This document shows, one piece after another, positions 21,110-31,880 of a DNA stretch of 64,000 nt. The stretch comes from Flaccisagitta enflata (lineage: Eukaryota > Chaetognatha > Sagittoidea > Aphragmophora). A program made the position numbers and the translations under genes. The stretch's first letter is position 1. Every line of letters begins with the position of its first letter. The notes under the pieces were generated by a model. The model saw only the letters and a program-made list of their open reading frames with translations, was not told the origin of the DNA and searched no databases. The stretch spans positions 109,926,001 to 109,990,000 of the forward strand of contig OZ231126.1 in assembly GCA_965153355.1 (NCBI GenBank). Direction: 5' to 3'.

Positions 21110-21892
21110 TGTGACATTCTGCACATTCCCCACCATTTCCAGGTCAAGAAGCGCTCGATCGGATGCAGTCGACTCCGCGGATCCCGAAGAAGAGGAGGGG
21201 CTCTCTCGCTGCCGAAAATCCAAGATGGCGTCTGCTCGACTGCAGAGTGGAGGAAATCGAGGAAGAAGGAGAGAGTTCTTCGATCGACGGAGGAAGGGGA
21301 GGAACGCGCGCGCGCGCCGGAAGCGCTGACTTCCGGTTGAGGATTGATGGACTATATCTCCTCAACCGCTTAGAGGAGAAAAGACTTCGACCCCTCTATC
21401 GAATTCCCACGACGTGACGAGTCTATTTATCATTGTTTCATTGCTGCCAAATAATTTCAAATCTCGTGATGCTTTGATTCATTTTTGTTATTTCAGGTTA
21501 GAAAGTAAAGTAGCTTCCCTGACTTTCTTACTGACATTCGATTTCACGATCTCAGTTAAAGACTCGATTTTGATACTTTTTCGACTTCCTGCCCTGCGCC
21601 TAGTTGGAAACGTTCGACAACATCTGTGTAGTCCTTGACCTTTTTATTATTTTTGGCGCCATACAGAAGTATCCTTCATTGATGTACAGAGCTTGTCCTA
21701 ACCTTTTTCCTTTTTCTCTGTCCGTCAGGATTCCACGAATAGACTGATTTTGCGGACAACTTGACCGCTCATCTCAACAATTCGTTCTAAGCGGGTGTGC
21801 GTTCCAAATCATTAGCGCAGCTACGCAGTGGAGTCAGTTCTCGCGATTGCGCATCAGGAGCTTGCTAAGAAACTAGACGCTAAACGATCTCA
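21110..21892 (+). repeat. 5' LTR (783 bp)
   Basis: Begins TGTGACATTCTGCACATTCC and ends GACGCTAAACGATCTCA. The distal about 470 bp is nearly identical to the 3' LTR, while the first about 300 bp differs substantially, including extra (CG)n near 21306. A CAAGATGGCG motif (21221-21230), the form of a YY1-type initiator element, is kept in both LTRs. Confidence 0.92.
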
Positions 21893-24008
21893 ATGCGTGG
21901 AATCAAAAACCATCAACGATCCACGCAACGTCAACGATACCGACCACCAACAACAACGCCAACGCCGACGCGATGTCCCGCCACCTTGGCTGCCTAATCC
22001 GCGCAGGAAAGCCTTTGACCAGCGACTGCGTGTCCGTCGTTTTCACGACTCGTCCATCTCTGCGGGCGCAATAGACCCGTTGCCACGGCGCTTCGCGGAT
22101 GCAGCGCTACGTAACACGGCACTGCCGCCTACATGTCGATGGGTGAAGCAAGCATTACCCTTAGCGGTAGCGTATATTGGACTTTTAGGAATGGACTGCC
22201 TTGAAAGGAAGTGGTTGCGGCGGCGTGGCGACTGGTCAACCAGACAAGGACTTACGCACACGCAGAGTCAACGAACAACCCCGACAAGGCGCGTCATTGT
22301 TATGACGGCTGAAGTTCGTGAGGGTACGCGGAAACTGTGGGACCAATCATGCTTCCACGACAAAAATACTTTTGCGTCGCATCTGTTTCTGCCGACTTAC
22401 CACAACATCCACGACGAGTCACCGGAGACTGGAGCAAAACGCGCTCTCGAGATGACGATGGGGTCGTCGACGCATTTCGTCCAATCCCTTTCACGACGAC
22501 GCAAATCGACGCCGAACACGACCGGCGACGATGAAGACGCGGGAGAGGATGACTTGCCCGTCGGTACGGAAGCAGCGAATCTCAATGCGGCGGAGCAGCG
22601 GCACAACGCGCCGCCCCATACGCCAGGCGCGATAGAAGACGCCGAGGAGATACGTATAAACTTTGAACCTCCGACGCCGGTGACGCCGGCGAGGTCGCGC
22701 TTCTTGTCGGCCAGAGACGATGGAGACGATGACGCCAACGACGCGATGGAGACGTCATGGCCGAAAGACGACGCCGACCTCCCTCCAGGCGCCGTTGGCG
22801 GCGCCCCTCCCACACAAGATCTTCTCAACATGCTACAGCAGTCGATTATCGACGGCGACAGAAACGCTCAAGGCGACGCGATGGTGCACGTCGTCCAACG
22901 TCTTGTCAACGACGTCAACCAAGTTCGACGCTCGGTGGCGAGAGAAGCACGTGCAAACACGCGATTCCGTCTCGGCTCGACCTCTGTATCTCAACAACGG
23001 GAAGAGAACGCCCGGCAGCTAACGGCGAACATCGCATTAGACGCAGCCGTCACTGCCCGGACAGATGCGGTCACGGCCGGGATCGACGAGAGGAAAAGAA
23101 GGGAGGAGGAGGAGAGGAGGAAGAAGGAGAAAGAGGAGGAGGAGGAAAGACAACGCGTCCACGCTGAAGAGGTGAAAAGGAAGGCAGAGGAGACAAGAAA
23201 AGAGCAGGAAGAGAAAAGGAGGACGACCTTGAAAAACAAGATCGCACAAGATAGAAGAGAAAAGGAGGAGAAAGAAGAAAAGAAAAGGAAAGAAGCAGAA
23301 AGGAAAGCAGAGGAGGAGAGAAGGAAGGCGGTGGCCAAAAGAGATGCAGAAGAAAGAAAGAAGATGGAGGAGAAGAAAAGACGCGAAGAGAAGAAAAAGG
23401 AGGAAGAGAAGAGAAGGAATGAGGAGGAGGAGAGGAAGAAGAGAGAAGCGCAAAAGAAAAGTCAGCAAAGACAAATACCATCCAAAACGCCACCCCCAGC
23501 CGTACGTGAACATCCTCTCCACGAGCAACTGCGCACGAGACAGGATGCAGCGGAGCAAGAAAAGTACGCGATGGATCACGCGGACGCGATGGCAAGGGTC
23601 CAACAATTAATCAGCGATCTCAACCTGGAGGACAGCGTCGTTTTGCAGACACGTGTTCCACCGCGAAAATCGACGCCGCCATCACCAAGCTCACCCGTCA
23701 TCGTCCGCCAAATCGCGGGTGATCTTCCAGCTCCGCAAGCATCCTGCAATGCACGCGGGAGTCAGCGCCCCCTGGTCGACGATGTCTTCGACGACGAAGG
23801 GTTCGAACGCGTCGACAGACGGAAGTCGAGGAAGACGCCACCCCCAACGCCGTCGCCTCCTACGTATCAAAGACGTCAAACCGGAAGTGACTCCGCGCGA
23901 AACGGCCTCGCACATTCGCAGTCCTTCGCCAAGAGGATGAACGCGGTCTCTTTCATCGACAACCCGATCGCCTACGACGCCGGCATCAGAGCAAGGGCGT
24001 GGGATTGA
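21893..24008 (+). CDS. BEL Gag N-terminal region with a long charged helix
   Basis: One frame is open from inside the LTR to TGA 24008. No in-frame ATG occurs before 22191 (LLGMDC), so the start is uncertain. Order: a basic N-terminal part; an acidic/Pro region (about 22500-22820); a segment with HVVQRLVNDVNQVRR; then about 140 residues (about 23080-23470) almost wholly Glu, Lys and Arg, of coiled-coil or single-alpha-helix type; then a Pro/Ser-rich stretch. No standard capsid domain was recognised. Role as structural Gag is inferred from position. Frames on the other strand rich in L, S and F are shadows of the E/K/R repeat. Confidence 0.7.
21898..21911 (+). promoter_or_regulatory. Primer-binding site candidate
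   Basis: TGGAATCAAAAACC starts 5 nt after the LTR. TGG pairs with the 3' CCA of a tRNA. The donor tRNA was not identified. Confidence 0.55.
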
Positions 24009-24787
24009 GGGGAAATGCCGCGCAACACGTCCAGAAGAAGCGTATGGTGCCTCGAGCCAATTGACTATATCGTTGCCAGTCCAAATTTGAGCCACTTCTC
24101 CAACATCGAGCTGGACGAAATCGACAAAGTGACTGAATTGGCCAACGTCTTCGCATGAATCCAGCGAAGGAAATCATCGACGGTCAGCAACTCATCATCC
24201 AAGAGGCGCACAGCCATGGCGTGTCTGTTTACTGTAGCCAGACGCCTGGGCGAGATGTTCAATGCGGCGCCAACCATTCAATGGAAGAGCGTCGACAGCA
24301 TCTGCAGAAAGGAAGAGTTCCCAGAAAACGACATGAGAGCCCATCAAGCATTGATTGTCACGTTGTGTACAAACTGGAAAACGTCGCAGAATTGCTGAAT
24401 GTACCTGGAGAATGTGATCGTGACGTCCACCTCCGCCGCATCATCAACGCGAGGGTGCCACACATCTCGACGGACTATTGGAAAGCGAGCGCGCGTGAAC
24501 AAGCCCGCCACGGCACGGCCTACGGCTTCCAAGAACTCATCGAGGAGGTGAAGCATTGGGTATCGTACAACAACCTCAAAGAACCAACACGCATGGCGCC
24601 AAAACCGACAAAGGTTGCAGCGACGGCAGTTGGTCCGGCGACGTTTAAGGAACAGCTCGTCAACTCACCTCCGAGGCAACAACCCAACGACATCTGCAAT
24701 ATTTGTGGAGAGTCCGTCATAATTCCATTTGTGCAACGTTTTGGAAGCCATCCCATCAGCAGAGGATCGTGTGAAGAAGTTGGCTGA
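24009..24787 (+). pseudogene. BEL Gag middle region, frame-disrupted
   Basis: Gag-like similarity passes between frames: ELANVFA and ACLFTVARRLGEMFN (about 24130-24260) in one, then VVYKLENVAELLNVP, RVPHISTDYW and GFQELIEEVKHWV (about 24365-24570) in another. The last part fits the C-terminal portion of the DUF1759-type Gag region of BEL elements, where a W and an acidic F..L.E segment precede zinc knuckles. At least two frame changes are needed to join it to its neighbours. Confidence 0.6.
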
Positions 24788-25064
24788 AAAACGTCTATGC
24801 TTTCATTGTTTCTGCCCAAACCATTCGGCGCGCGACTGCAAAGACAAGCCAACATGCTCATCTTGCAATAAGAGACACGCAACTTTGCTACACGACCGCC
24901 AATTCAAGCCAAAAGGGAATGGGGAAGGAATCACGTTCAAGACGCCGAATGCCGCCGCATTAGCCGCAGCCGCTGCCGCCGCCAAAACCGTTCCTCCAGC
25001 GCCCCCAAGCAGCTCGTCGACGGATGACTCTGCATCTGATGAAGGAAGAGTGATGGAGGCGTGA
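24729..25064 (+). CDS. BEL Gag zinc knuckles
   Basis: Encodes CFHCFCPNHSARDC, a canonical C-x2-C-x4-H-x4-C retroviral-type zinc knuckle, and then CSSCNKRHATLLH, the second Cys/His cluster typical of BEL/Pao Gag. Ends in an Ala/Pro/Ser-rich tail at TGA 25064. Overlaps the preceding frame by about 60 bp, so a shift is needed to be expressed with it. Confidence 0.8.
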   Translation: MCNVLEAIPSAEDRVKKLAEKRLCFHCFCPNHSARDCKDKPTCSSCNKRHATLLHDRQFKPKGNGEGITFKTPNAAALAAAAAAAKTVPPAPPSSSSTDDSASDEGRVMEA

Positions 25065-25079
25065 CTCGCTGCCACCTCC

Positions 25080-25690
25080 GCGATGAGGACGGTGGTCGCG
25101 GAGGATGATGTCACGCGACCGATTGTTCCTGTAAAAATCACCCATGCCTCGACGGGCCGTTCCACCGTAGTTTTGGGGATGATTGACAGCGATGCGGATC
25201 GGACGTTTTATCGCTTCAAATCGTTAAAAAATTAGACTTACCAACCGAAAAGATGCTGATGCGCGTGCATACGGTCAATTGTGAAGTGGTGGAGGAGAAA
25301 GTTTTGGCGTCCTTTATCCTTTCATCGATTGACGAGGAATACAACGTCCACATCATCAACACACTAACGGGAGAGTTATTGACGGGTGAAGCGGATGTTG
25401 CTCCATGCCAACGCGACTTCACAAGTCAATCTCATCTTCGCAACATTCCATTTCCAAAAGCAAATGGTCCTGTCCAATTGATCATCGGCGCCGCCCATTA
25501 CGACGCGACGATGCCTGTGGAGGCAAGAAGAGGTCCATCAGGATCTTTGACAGCCTTCAGATGCGGGTTTGGATGGACTGTAGCAGGAAAGAGTGGACGA
25601 AGATCGGACGATAACGCTGTCATTAACGCAATCCACGTGGATAACGTTGCATTGAGCAAATCTCTCGACCACATGTTCTATGTGATTTAA
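25080..25690 (+). pseudogene. BEL aspartic protease region, split in two frames
   Basis: First frame: IVPVKITHASTGRSTVVLGM + IDSDADRTF, the position of the retropepsin D-[ST]-G motif, here D-S-D-A with Asp in place of Gly; it stops at about 25235. Second frame, 25253-25690: VHTVNCEVVEEKVLASF, PVQLIIGAAHYD and FRCGFGWTVAGKSG, matching the protease C-terminal half (LIG and GW..G motifs). The altered active-site loop and the stop suggest an inactive protease. Confidence 0.7.
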
Positions 25691-25779
25691 GCTATTATTA
25701 TCAGGCGAAATGGGTCCAGTCCGAAAGAGAATCGTCGCCGCGGTAGGCGGGTGATGGGCAGTGCCCAGCGAGAATCTCC

Positions 25780-28700
25780 AAAAAATACGTCGTGGGGCTT
25801 CCATGGCGGTATGAGAAAGAGAAGATCATCGAGATTATCAAGTCTGTCAACGCACGGGCGATGACGATTAAAAGGACAAAAAGCATCCGGTATAAACTCT
25901 CAAACAACCATGACCTCCGCGATCGCGTCTTCAAAGAAATGGACAAATTTGTGGATACGGGCGTGGCGATTGAGATTGATCCAAAAAACGACGACGCAAA
26001 CATCTCATCGCCCCGCTGGTACCTACCCATCCATGTGGTGGAGGAAAGAAATAAAACGCGGATTTGTCACGATGGACGCGCGGAAACTGGCGGCGTTTGC
26101 CTCAATGAGCTACTGATTGGAGGCCCGAATATCATGAACGTCTTGACTGAAGTCCTTATGAAATTTCGCCTTTATAAAATCGGTCTGATGACCGATATAA
26201 AGGCGTTCTTTCATAATGTCCGCGTCCATCCTGAGGACGCGGACACGTTCAGGTATATGTGGTTCACTGACAAGAGCATGAGAGAAGCGGTCGTGATGCT
26301 CTTCTTGGCGCACATCTTTGGATCTGTCTCATCGAGTCTCATCACCAGCTATGTTTTACGCCATCACGCAGAGAAGATAAAGCCCGACTTCCCGGAAAAC
26401 GTCTACGAAATGTTGAGGCATGCCTTCTACGTTGATGACGGCTCTGGTGGTGCGGATTCAGTTGACGAAGCACTGCAGTTGAAGCAGGATCTCATCGCCG
26501 CCATGAAGAGCGGCGGATTTACTTTGACTAAGTGGAAGTCGAACGCGGTGGAGGTGATGGACGAGGATCCAAATGTCGCAGTCGACTTGAGCGCCAAACT
26601 TGAGGAGCCGACGAAGGTCTTGGGGGTCCAATGGTTGCCGTCGACGGACTGCTTCATCTTCAGATGCGATCCAGAAGCATGCAAGCGGGTGGCAACGACT
26701 CCTCGCGAATTGGTCTCCATGCAAGCCGACAACTATGATCCATTAGGCTTCACTGCGCCCCGCGCCCTTGAAGGGAGGAGGTGTCTTCAGTTGACGAGAG
26801 CTTCCGAGAAGGGATGGGATTCGACGATGGAGGAGGCGTTGATCAAACGCTTCGCCAAATGGTACTCTGCGACTCCATTGCTGATCCAGATTGAAATTCC
26901 GCGCCATATTGAGTGGGGTATAGTGAAGGCCGTTCGACGAGAAGTTCATATCTTCTGCGACGCCGCCATCCCTGGGTTTGGAGTAGTGGGCTATTGGTTG
27001 GTGGAAGATGAGGATGGAACAATCCGCATTACCATTTTGTGCGCCAAGGCCCACGTCGTCCCTCTTGATGCGTCAAAAGCGTCGCACCACAATTCAGTGC
27101 CGAGGTTAGAAATGACAGCGGCAGAGAAAGCGGTGAAACTCAAACTGTTCATCAAGAGGACCATTCCAAAGGTGACCGAGGACATGGTGACGCTCTGGTC
27201 AGATTCAGAGGCGGTGCTGAAGATGATTTTCGACCATAAATCTAAACGTCCGAGCTTCTTCGCAAACCGACTTTCAAAAATCCACAGCGGCTCAAGTGAT
27301 TCTCAATGGAGGTGGGTTGATTCAGAGAATAACCCGGACTATTGTTTGAAATTATTGACGCGCGACAAAGAAAAATGGAGGACATCTTCCATTTTCGGTC
27401 CGACGAAGTTTCTCTACCTTCCCAAATCTGAGTGGCCGGTGATGAATATTGCGACGGCGCCGGAGGCGTCAATCAACGTCGTCACGACAGAAGCGGTGGA
27501 GGAAGAGGAAGGAGAGAAGGAGAAGGAAATGTTCGCCTATGCAGTCGCCGCCCGTCGCCAGGAGTGGGTGGCCAAATTGCGTTTGATCGCCGTGATTGTG
27601 AAGTGCGCGCAGCGAGCAGAGACAGAGGTGGCAAAACTAGAGCAGCGGCGACGAGCGCTGCCAAATCCATACTCTGTATCTATGGCTGAGTTGTACGACG
27701 CACAACGCCGCTTGATCAACGCAATCCAGTTCAAACATTTCCATGAAGAAATAACCAAGTTGAAGGCGGTGGGAAAAACGACGCCGCTGATCAACGACGC
27801 CGGCGCCAGAAGTGATCTGCCAGACTCTCACAGCCATCACAATCCGGTTATCGACGAGAAAGGAACGATGCGTGTCGGGAGCAGACTCGTGAATGCGGAT
27901 ATAGGCCATGATGAAAAATACCCGATGATTCTCCCGTCGAAGGATCCAAGCGTCGCTTCTCTGATTCGCCATGCCCATCATCAGGATCTTCATGCAGGCC
28001 CAAAACACGTCTTGTGCCAACTGCGACGCTTTGTGTGGATTCTTCGAGGTCTCCAGGCGGTAAAAACAGTCATCCACCATTGTGTTACGTGCCAAAGGAA
28101 CTTCAAAGATCCTATGAAGCAGCAGATGGCGCCTCTTCCTCCACGTCGGCTCATTCCAACGGCGCCCTTCGAGGAGGTGGGACTCGACTGCATGGGTCAT
28201 TTCCTGGTGAAACTGAACGGCAGGGCGGATCACAAAGTCTGGGCTGTGGTGTTTACCTGCATGGTTTCGAGGGCAGTGCATGTGGAGGTGTTGTTCAAAA
28301 TGGATACAGAGGCAATGATCAACGCCATCATTCGATTCGCGGCAAGACGACAAACGGTGCGTCGATTCATATCAGACTGTGGCACCAACCTGGTTGGGGC
28401 AAATCGCGTCATGAAGGAGGAGATGCAGTCGTGGAACGCTTCGTCGACAGTGGCTCTGCAGCAGCATGGACTCCAATGGGACTTCATTCCTCTCGGGACT
28501 CCTCATTACGGCGGCGTATGGGAAAGGGTCGTATCCCTGTTCCAAAAACATTTGGCGTCCATTACTTCCGGTCACGTGCTCAATTATGATGTCTTCCAAA
28601 CGGCGGTGATTGAGGTGGAGGGAATTCTCAACCGTCGACCTCTCACGCCTTTGAGCGACGATCCTAGCGATACATCAGCGCTGAGGCCGGTCAACATCTT

Positions 28701-29079
28701 GCATCCGTCTACGTTCTCACACTCGTCAGCAGCTATTCTTCCTCCAGAGACCGGAAACGACGCCGTGGGAACGAGATGCCGATGGAGAAAAACGCACAGG
28801 CCGCGTTGGCGCCTTCTGGGAAAGTATGGCGCTGGGCCACCTTCAGTTGCTGCACGCAAAGACAAATGGACAAAATCAGGCGAACATCAAAAAAGTGCAT
28901 TAGTGTCATCGTTGACGAGGAGCGACACTTCATCGGCATCAGTGGTCTTTGGGACGCGTCGTCGTGGAAAGGATCTGGTGGTCATGTCCAGAGGAAAACA
29001 CAGATCCCTCGCCTGGCCCGGCAAGATTGTTCTCAGAGATGGGTCGAAGATCGTCCGATTGGAGCTGGATTCAGATTAA
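25780..29079 (+). CDS. BEL Pol: reverse transcriptase, RNase H, integrase
   Basis: A long frame (about 1,095 residues counted from 25792; similarity begins slightly upstream at KKYVVGLPW). RT: WYLPIHVV, CLNELLIGGPN, catalytic MTDIKAFFHNV and FYVDDGSGG (Tyr at about residue 213), GGFTLTKWKSN. RNase H: HIFCDAAIPG, RLEMTAAE and LWSDSEAV (about 26940-27215). Integrase: zinc-binding HHxDLHAG...HHCVTCQRN (about 27970-28100), then Asp in GLDCMGHF, Asp in ISDCGTNLVG and Glu in GGVWERVV, the DDE triad. The C-terminus (about 28750 on) runs into several frames and loses the expected C-terminal domain, so a late frameshift is likely. Central domains look intact. Confidence 0.92.
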   Translation, partial: KKYVVGLPWRYEKEKIIEIIKSVNARAMTIKRTKSIRYKLSNNHDLRDRVFKEMDKFVDTGVAIEIDPKNDDANISSPRWYLPIHVVEERNKTRICHDGRAETGGVCLNELLIGGPNIMNVLTEVLMKFRLYKIGLMTDIKAFFHNVRVHPEDADTFRYMWFTDKSMREAVVMLFLAHIFGSVSSSLITSYVLRHHAEKIKPDFPENVYEMLRHAFYVDDGSGGADSVDEALQLKQDLIAAMKSGGFTLTKWKSNAVEVMDEDPNVAVDLSAKLEEPTKVLGVQWLPSTDCFIFRCDPEACKRVATTPRELVSMQADNYDPLGFTAPRALEGRRCLQLTRASEKGWDSTMEEALIKRFAKWYSATPLLIQIEIPRHIEWGIVKAVRREVHIFCDAAIPGFGVVGYWLVEDEDGTIRITILCAKAHVVPLDASKASHHNSVPRLEMTAAEKAVKLKLFIKRTIPKVTEDMVTLWSDSEAVLKMIFDHKSKRPSFFANRLSKIHSGSSDSQWRWVDSENNPDYCLKLLTRDKEKWRTSSIFGPTKFLYLPKSEWPVMNIATAPEASINVVTTEAVEEEEGEKEKEMFAYAVAARRQEWVAKLRLIAVIVKCAQRAETEVAKLEQRRRALPNPYSVSMAELYDAQRRLINAIQFKHFHEEITKLKAVGKTTPLINDAGARSDLPDSHSHHNPVIDEKGTMRVGSRLVNADIGHDEKYPMILPSKDPSVASLIRHAHHQDLHAGPKHVLCQLRRFVWILRGLQAVKTVIHHCVTCQRNFKDPMKQQMAPLPPRRLIPTAPFEEVGLDCMGHFLVKLNGRADHKVWAVVFTCMVSRAVHVEVLFKMDTEAMINAIIRFAARRQTVRRFISDCGTNLVGANRVMKEEMQSWNASSTVALQQHGLQWDFIPLGTPHYGGVWERVVSLFQKHLASITSGHVLNYDVFQTAVIEVEGILNRRPLTPLSDDPSDTSALRPVNILHPSTFSHSSAAILPPETGNDAVGTRCRWRKTHRPRWRLLGKYGAGPPSVAARKDKWTKSGEHQKSALVSSLTRSDTSSASVVFGTRRRGKDLVVMSRGKHRSLAWPGKIVLRDGSKIVRLELDSD

Positions 29080-29099
29080 AAAACGGATAAGTGTGAAGA

Positions 29100-29625
29100 G
29101 AGAGAGAGATGGTAGACCAGAGAGAAGCATAAGTGTTTCTATTTGTAAAGACTATACATGGAAATGAGGGTCCTTTCTCTCATGAATATTTTTTGGTCTT
29201 GTTCACTTTTTCTCAGTCGGTCTGTCTGATGTGTCTTTGTGTGTGATTACAGGAGTGAGAGAGGTACATGGTGCCCCAGTCAGTTGAGAATGTCCGCATG
29301 ATTGACTGACAATCTAAACTTTGCCATGCCATTTCAATCTTGTGATGACCATATAGGAGCATTCGTTCGTCATTTTCTTTTCCGGTTTATCCATATCATT
29401 GACTGTTGAGTGTGGAGGTCATTTGAGGCGCTGATCGAAGAGTCTTTATTTCTTTGTCTGCGTATACCATTTAATCTTCCTCAATGTTGATGAATATGTC
29501 TTCCTCTTTCCGTTTGATTACACCTCGAAATCTGAATTTTCTCCAAAAACAGGCGTTTACACTATCTTACGCTAAAAGCTTCCCCTTATCGGTATCGTCA
29601 CATAACTGTTGCAGAGAGATCCATC
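29100..29625. other. Post-pol spacer of the BEL element
   Basis: No convincing coding frame. Begins with GAGAGAGAGATGG and Ser-rich noise. Confidence 0.5.
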
Positions 29626-30229
29626 ATGTCGCAGCAGAACAACCATGGCACGCCGGACGAGATCCGCGAATCGAGGAGCGAGATGGCGCAGGCCCAGGCC
29701 GATTTGGTGAAGTCATGAGGAGGAGATGAGGAGGATGGAGGAAGAGAGGGCGAAGATGGAAAAGGAAAAGAGGAATGCGGAGGAAGAGAAGAATGACCCG
29801 GAGTTGAGGAGGAGGAGGCAGGAGCAGGAGGCCCGGGCCGCGTCAGTCAGAGAACAACGACTGCTTCGCGGATGGCAACAGTCCGTTGTTGGAGGCGCCG
29901 ACAACGTCATCGACGGGGTCGGTTGCATGCTCAACGACTCGTCATCCGGCGCGTGGACCGTTACGGCCCCTATTCCTGCTCAGGCCCTCAACGCGTTCGA
30001 TGCCAACGCCTTTGCCGACAAGCGCGCCGCCGGTGAAGCGCGTCGTCAAGCCGACGATGCGCTCCGGGCGGCAAGAAAGGCGAAACGAGAACAAGCTGCC
30101 AACGAAAGCTTCGATACGGCAGTCTCGGGAGTGGAGGCGCTCATGGGGGAGTCGACGTCGACCTCCACCACGGACGCCCCCCCGCCGCCACGCGGAGCAG
30201 AGAGAAGTGGAGCGACAGGATGTGAATGA
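29626..30229 (+). pseudogene. Unrecognised charged ORF downstream of pol
   Basis: ATG 29626 opens MSQQNNHGTPDEIRESRSEM, ending after about 31 codons. The next frame (29726-30229) continues with EEERAKMEKEKRNAEEEKN, an Arg/Glu/Lys helix, LLRGWQQSVVGGADNVIDG, FDANAFADKRAAGEARRQAD and a Thr/Pro-rich end. The two read as one protein broken by one frameshift. It recalls the charged-helix Gag of this element but no homology could be shown. Not env-like: no signal peptide or membrane segment. Confidence 0.45.
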
Positions 30230-30245
30230 CCCTGACAATTAGACT

Positions 30246-31880
30246 TTGACGATGGCAGCGCTGACAGCGGTAATGATTACGAGACTCAGGATGACAGTGG
30301 CGATGGCATGGACACTCCACCCGAACTTGACGGAAGGGAGAGGACTTCCTCCGGGAGAGTTGCTCGGCCCGCCCCTGCAAAAACCCCCAAGAAATTTTCC
30401 TATCCTTCCCTTGCTCCCCCAATTCTGCCGCCGCCGCCGCAGACGTCGCAGGCGGTCGTGGAGTCGCCGACGTTACAAGTAACGCCGGCCGCAGACTCGA
30501 CCGCGCCGGCGCCGTTTTAAGCATCACCTGACGCGACGCTGGTGATCCCGCCGTACCTCCATCTGTCCTCCATCTCGCAGGAACAAGCAGTCGAATTGGT
30601 GAAGATCTACAACGCCCAAGTCGACGCCCTCATCGAGCGGAAGCACACTGCGATGTACCACGACAAGCAGCGTAGCTTACGTGCGGAGAGAGATGCTCTT
30701 CATCCACAAGCCGAGCGAAGAGCATATGTTCCAACGCAAATAATCAGAGACGAATTAGTCGAAGAGGACGGAGAGATTGCGACGGTTGAAACACGCGAGA
30801 CGCTCCAATTGTGCAAGATCATCAACATCAGATCTGTTGGAGCAACGGCGGACATGAAATGGGACTTTGAGAGAGATATTTCCGTGGAAAAGCCTCAAAT
30901 CAGAGAAAAGAAGACGACATGAAGGAGCCGCTCGTCGGATCGCGGCCCCTATTCGTTCGAGCCGGGTGGCAGCGATCGCGTCAGGCAGCCCGCGCGCGGG
31001 ATCCTCCCACAACATCATCCGAGAGACGATCGACGAGCCAAAGCTGGCGGCAACAATCTACAAATCGAAGTGGGCGAGAAGAGACGTCGGGTGAGCAGGG
31101 GTGGACCGCCGGATGCATCCGCATCGTTATCATCGAGCGGTGATGGATGGTCCCGCGCGGGGTTACCCTTGGTCCTGCTCCCCGGCCTCCTCCTCCTCCA
31201 CAGCCCGGTCATGACATTTCACCAATCCGTGTCCCAGCAAAGCAGCGACGACAACGAACAATCAGGGGTGTGCTGGGGCAGCCGCAATCTGCCTCACCTC
31301 CTCCTCCTCCGTCTAGCGGCTGACCAACAGCGACGAGAGGAGCAAAAGCGTAACAAAAAAGAGAAGAGATCATCGTCCAAAGAAGTCTGGAGATGCGTCG
31401 ACGTCCAACAGGTCGTCAACGTCGACTGCATCCGCTTCTTCTCCTTCACATCGCCCTCCCCGATCGCCAGAAGACCTTCTGACCGAGGCGATGTTGGCCG
31501 TCGCCATCAAGTTGCCAAGTCATCCTCGGTCAAAGAATATTCAAAAGGTTGTAGACATTCTTCCGGCGGCCTTCTATCCCAACTCATCTCCGATGGATCG
31601 CGCGATCGACTCTGCCGATCACGCCGTGGATAGAGCCAGATCGAGGAGGCTCATCGAACAATACAACTTCAGGATGAAGGTTGTCGGTGAGCACGACGCA
31701 AAGGAGTTGCTCAGATGGCCCAGCTGCTGTCCGACGCGCAAAAGGAAACCGACCGCGTCCGCGCTGAGTTCTCTCAGCCCAGATAGGACGAATGCCATCA
31801 CTTCGGCACTCCAACGCCCTCCGCGCGTCGTCAGGCAGCACGCGCCACCTTCCAGCAAACCCCCTCCCACGCCACAGTAG
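30246..31880 (+). pseudogene. Further ORF fragments in the BEL 3' region
   Basis: Successive frames with codon composition like gag: Pro-rich (30308-30520), 30542-30922 (YLHLSSISQEQAVELVKIYN, then QRSLRAERDALHPQAERRAY and MKWDFERDISVEKPQ) and 31491-31880 (HPRSKNIQKVVDILPAAFYP, MDRAIDSADHAVDRARSRRL). They may be parts of one ORF starting at 29626. No known domain recognised. Confidence 0.4.

Noticed and set aside
22991-23606. Antisense Leu/Ser/Phe-rich ORFs opposite gag
   Set aside because: Complement of the E/K/R-coding purine tract; the sense frame explains the sequence.
29626-31880. Envelope gene of the BEL element
   Set aside because: No signal peptide, cysteine pattern or membrane segment; the sequence is highly charged and Pro/Ser-rich.
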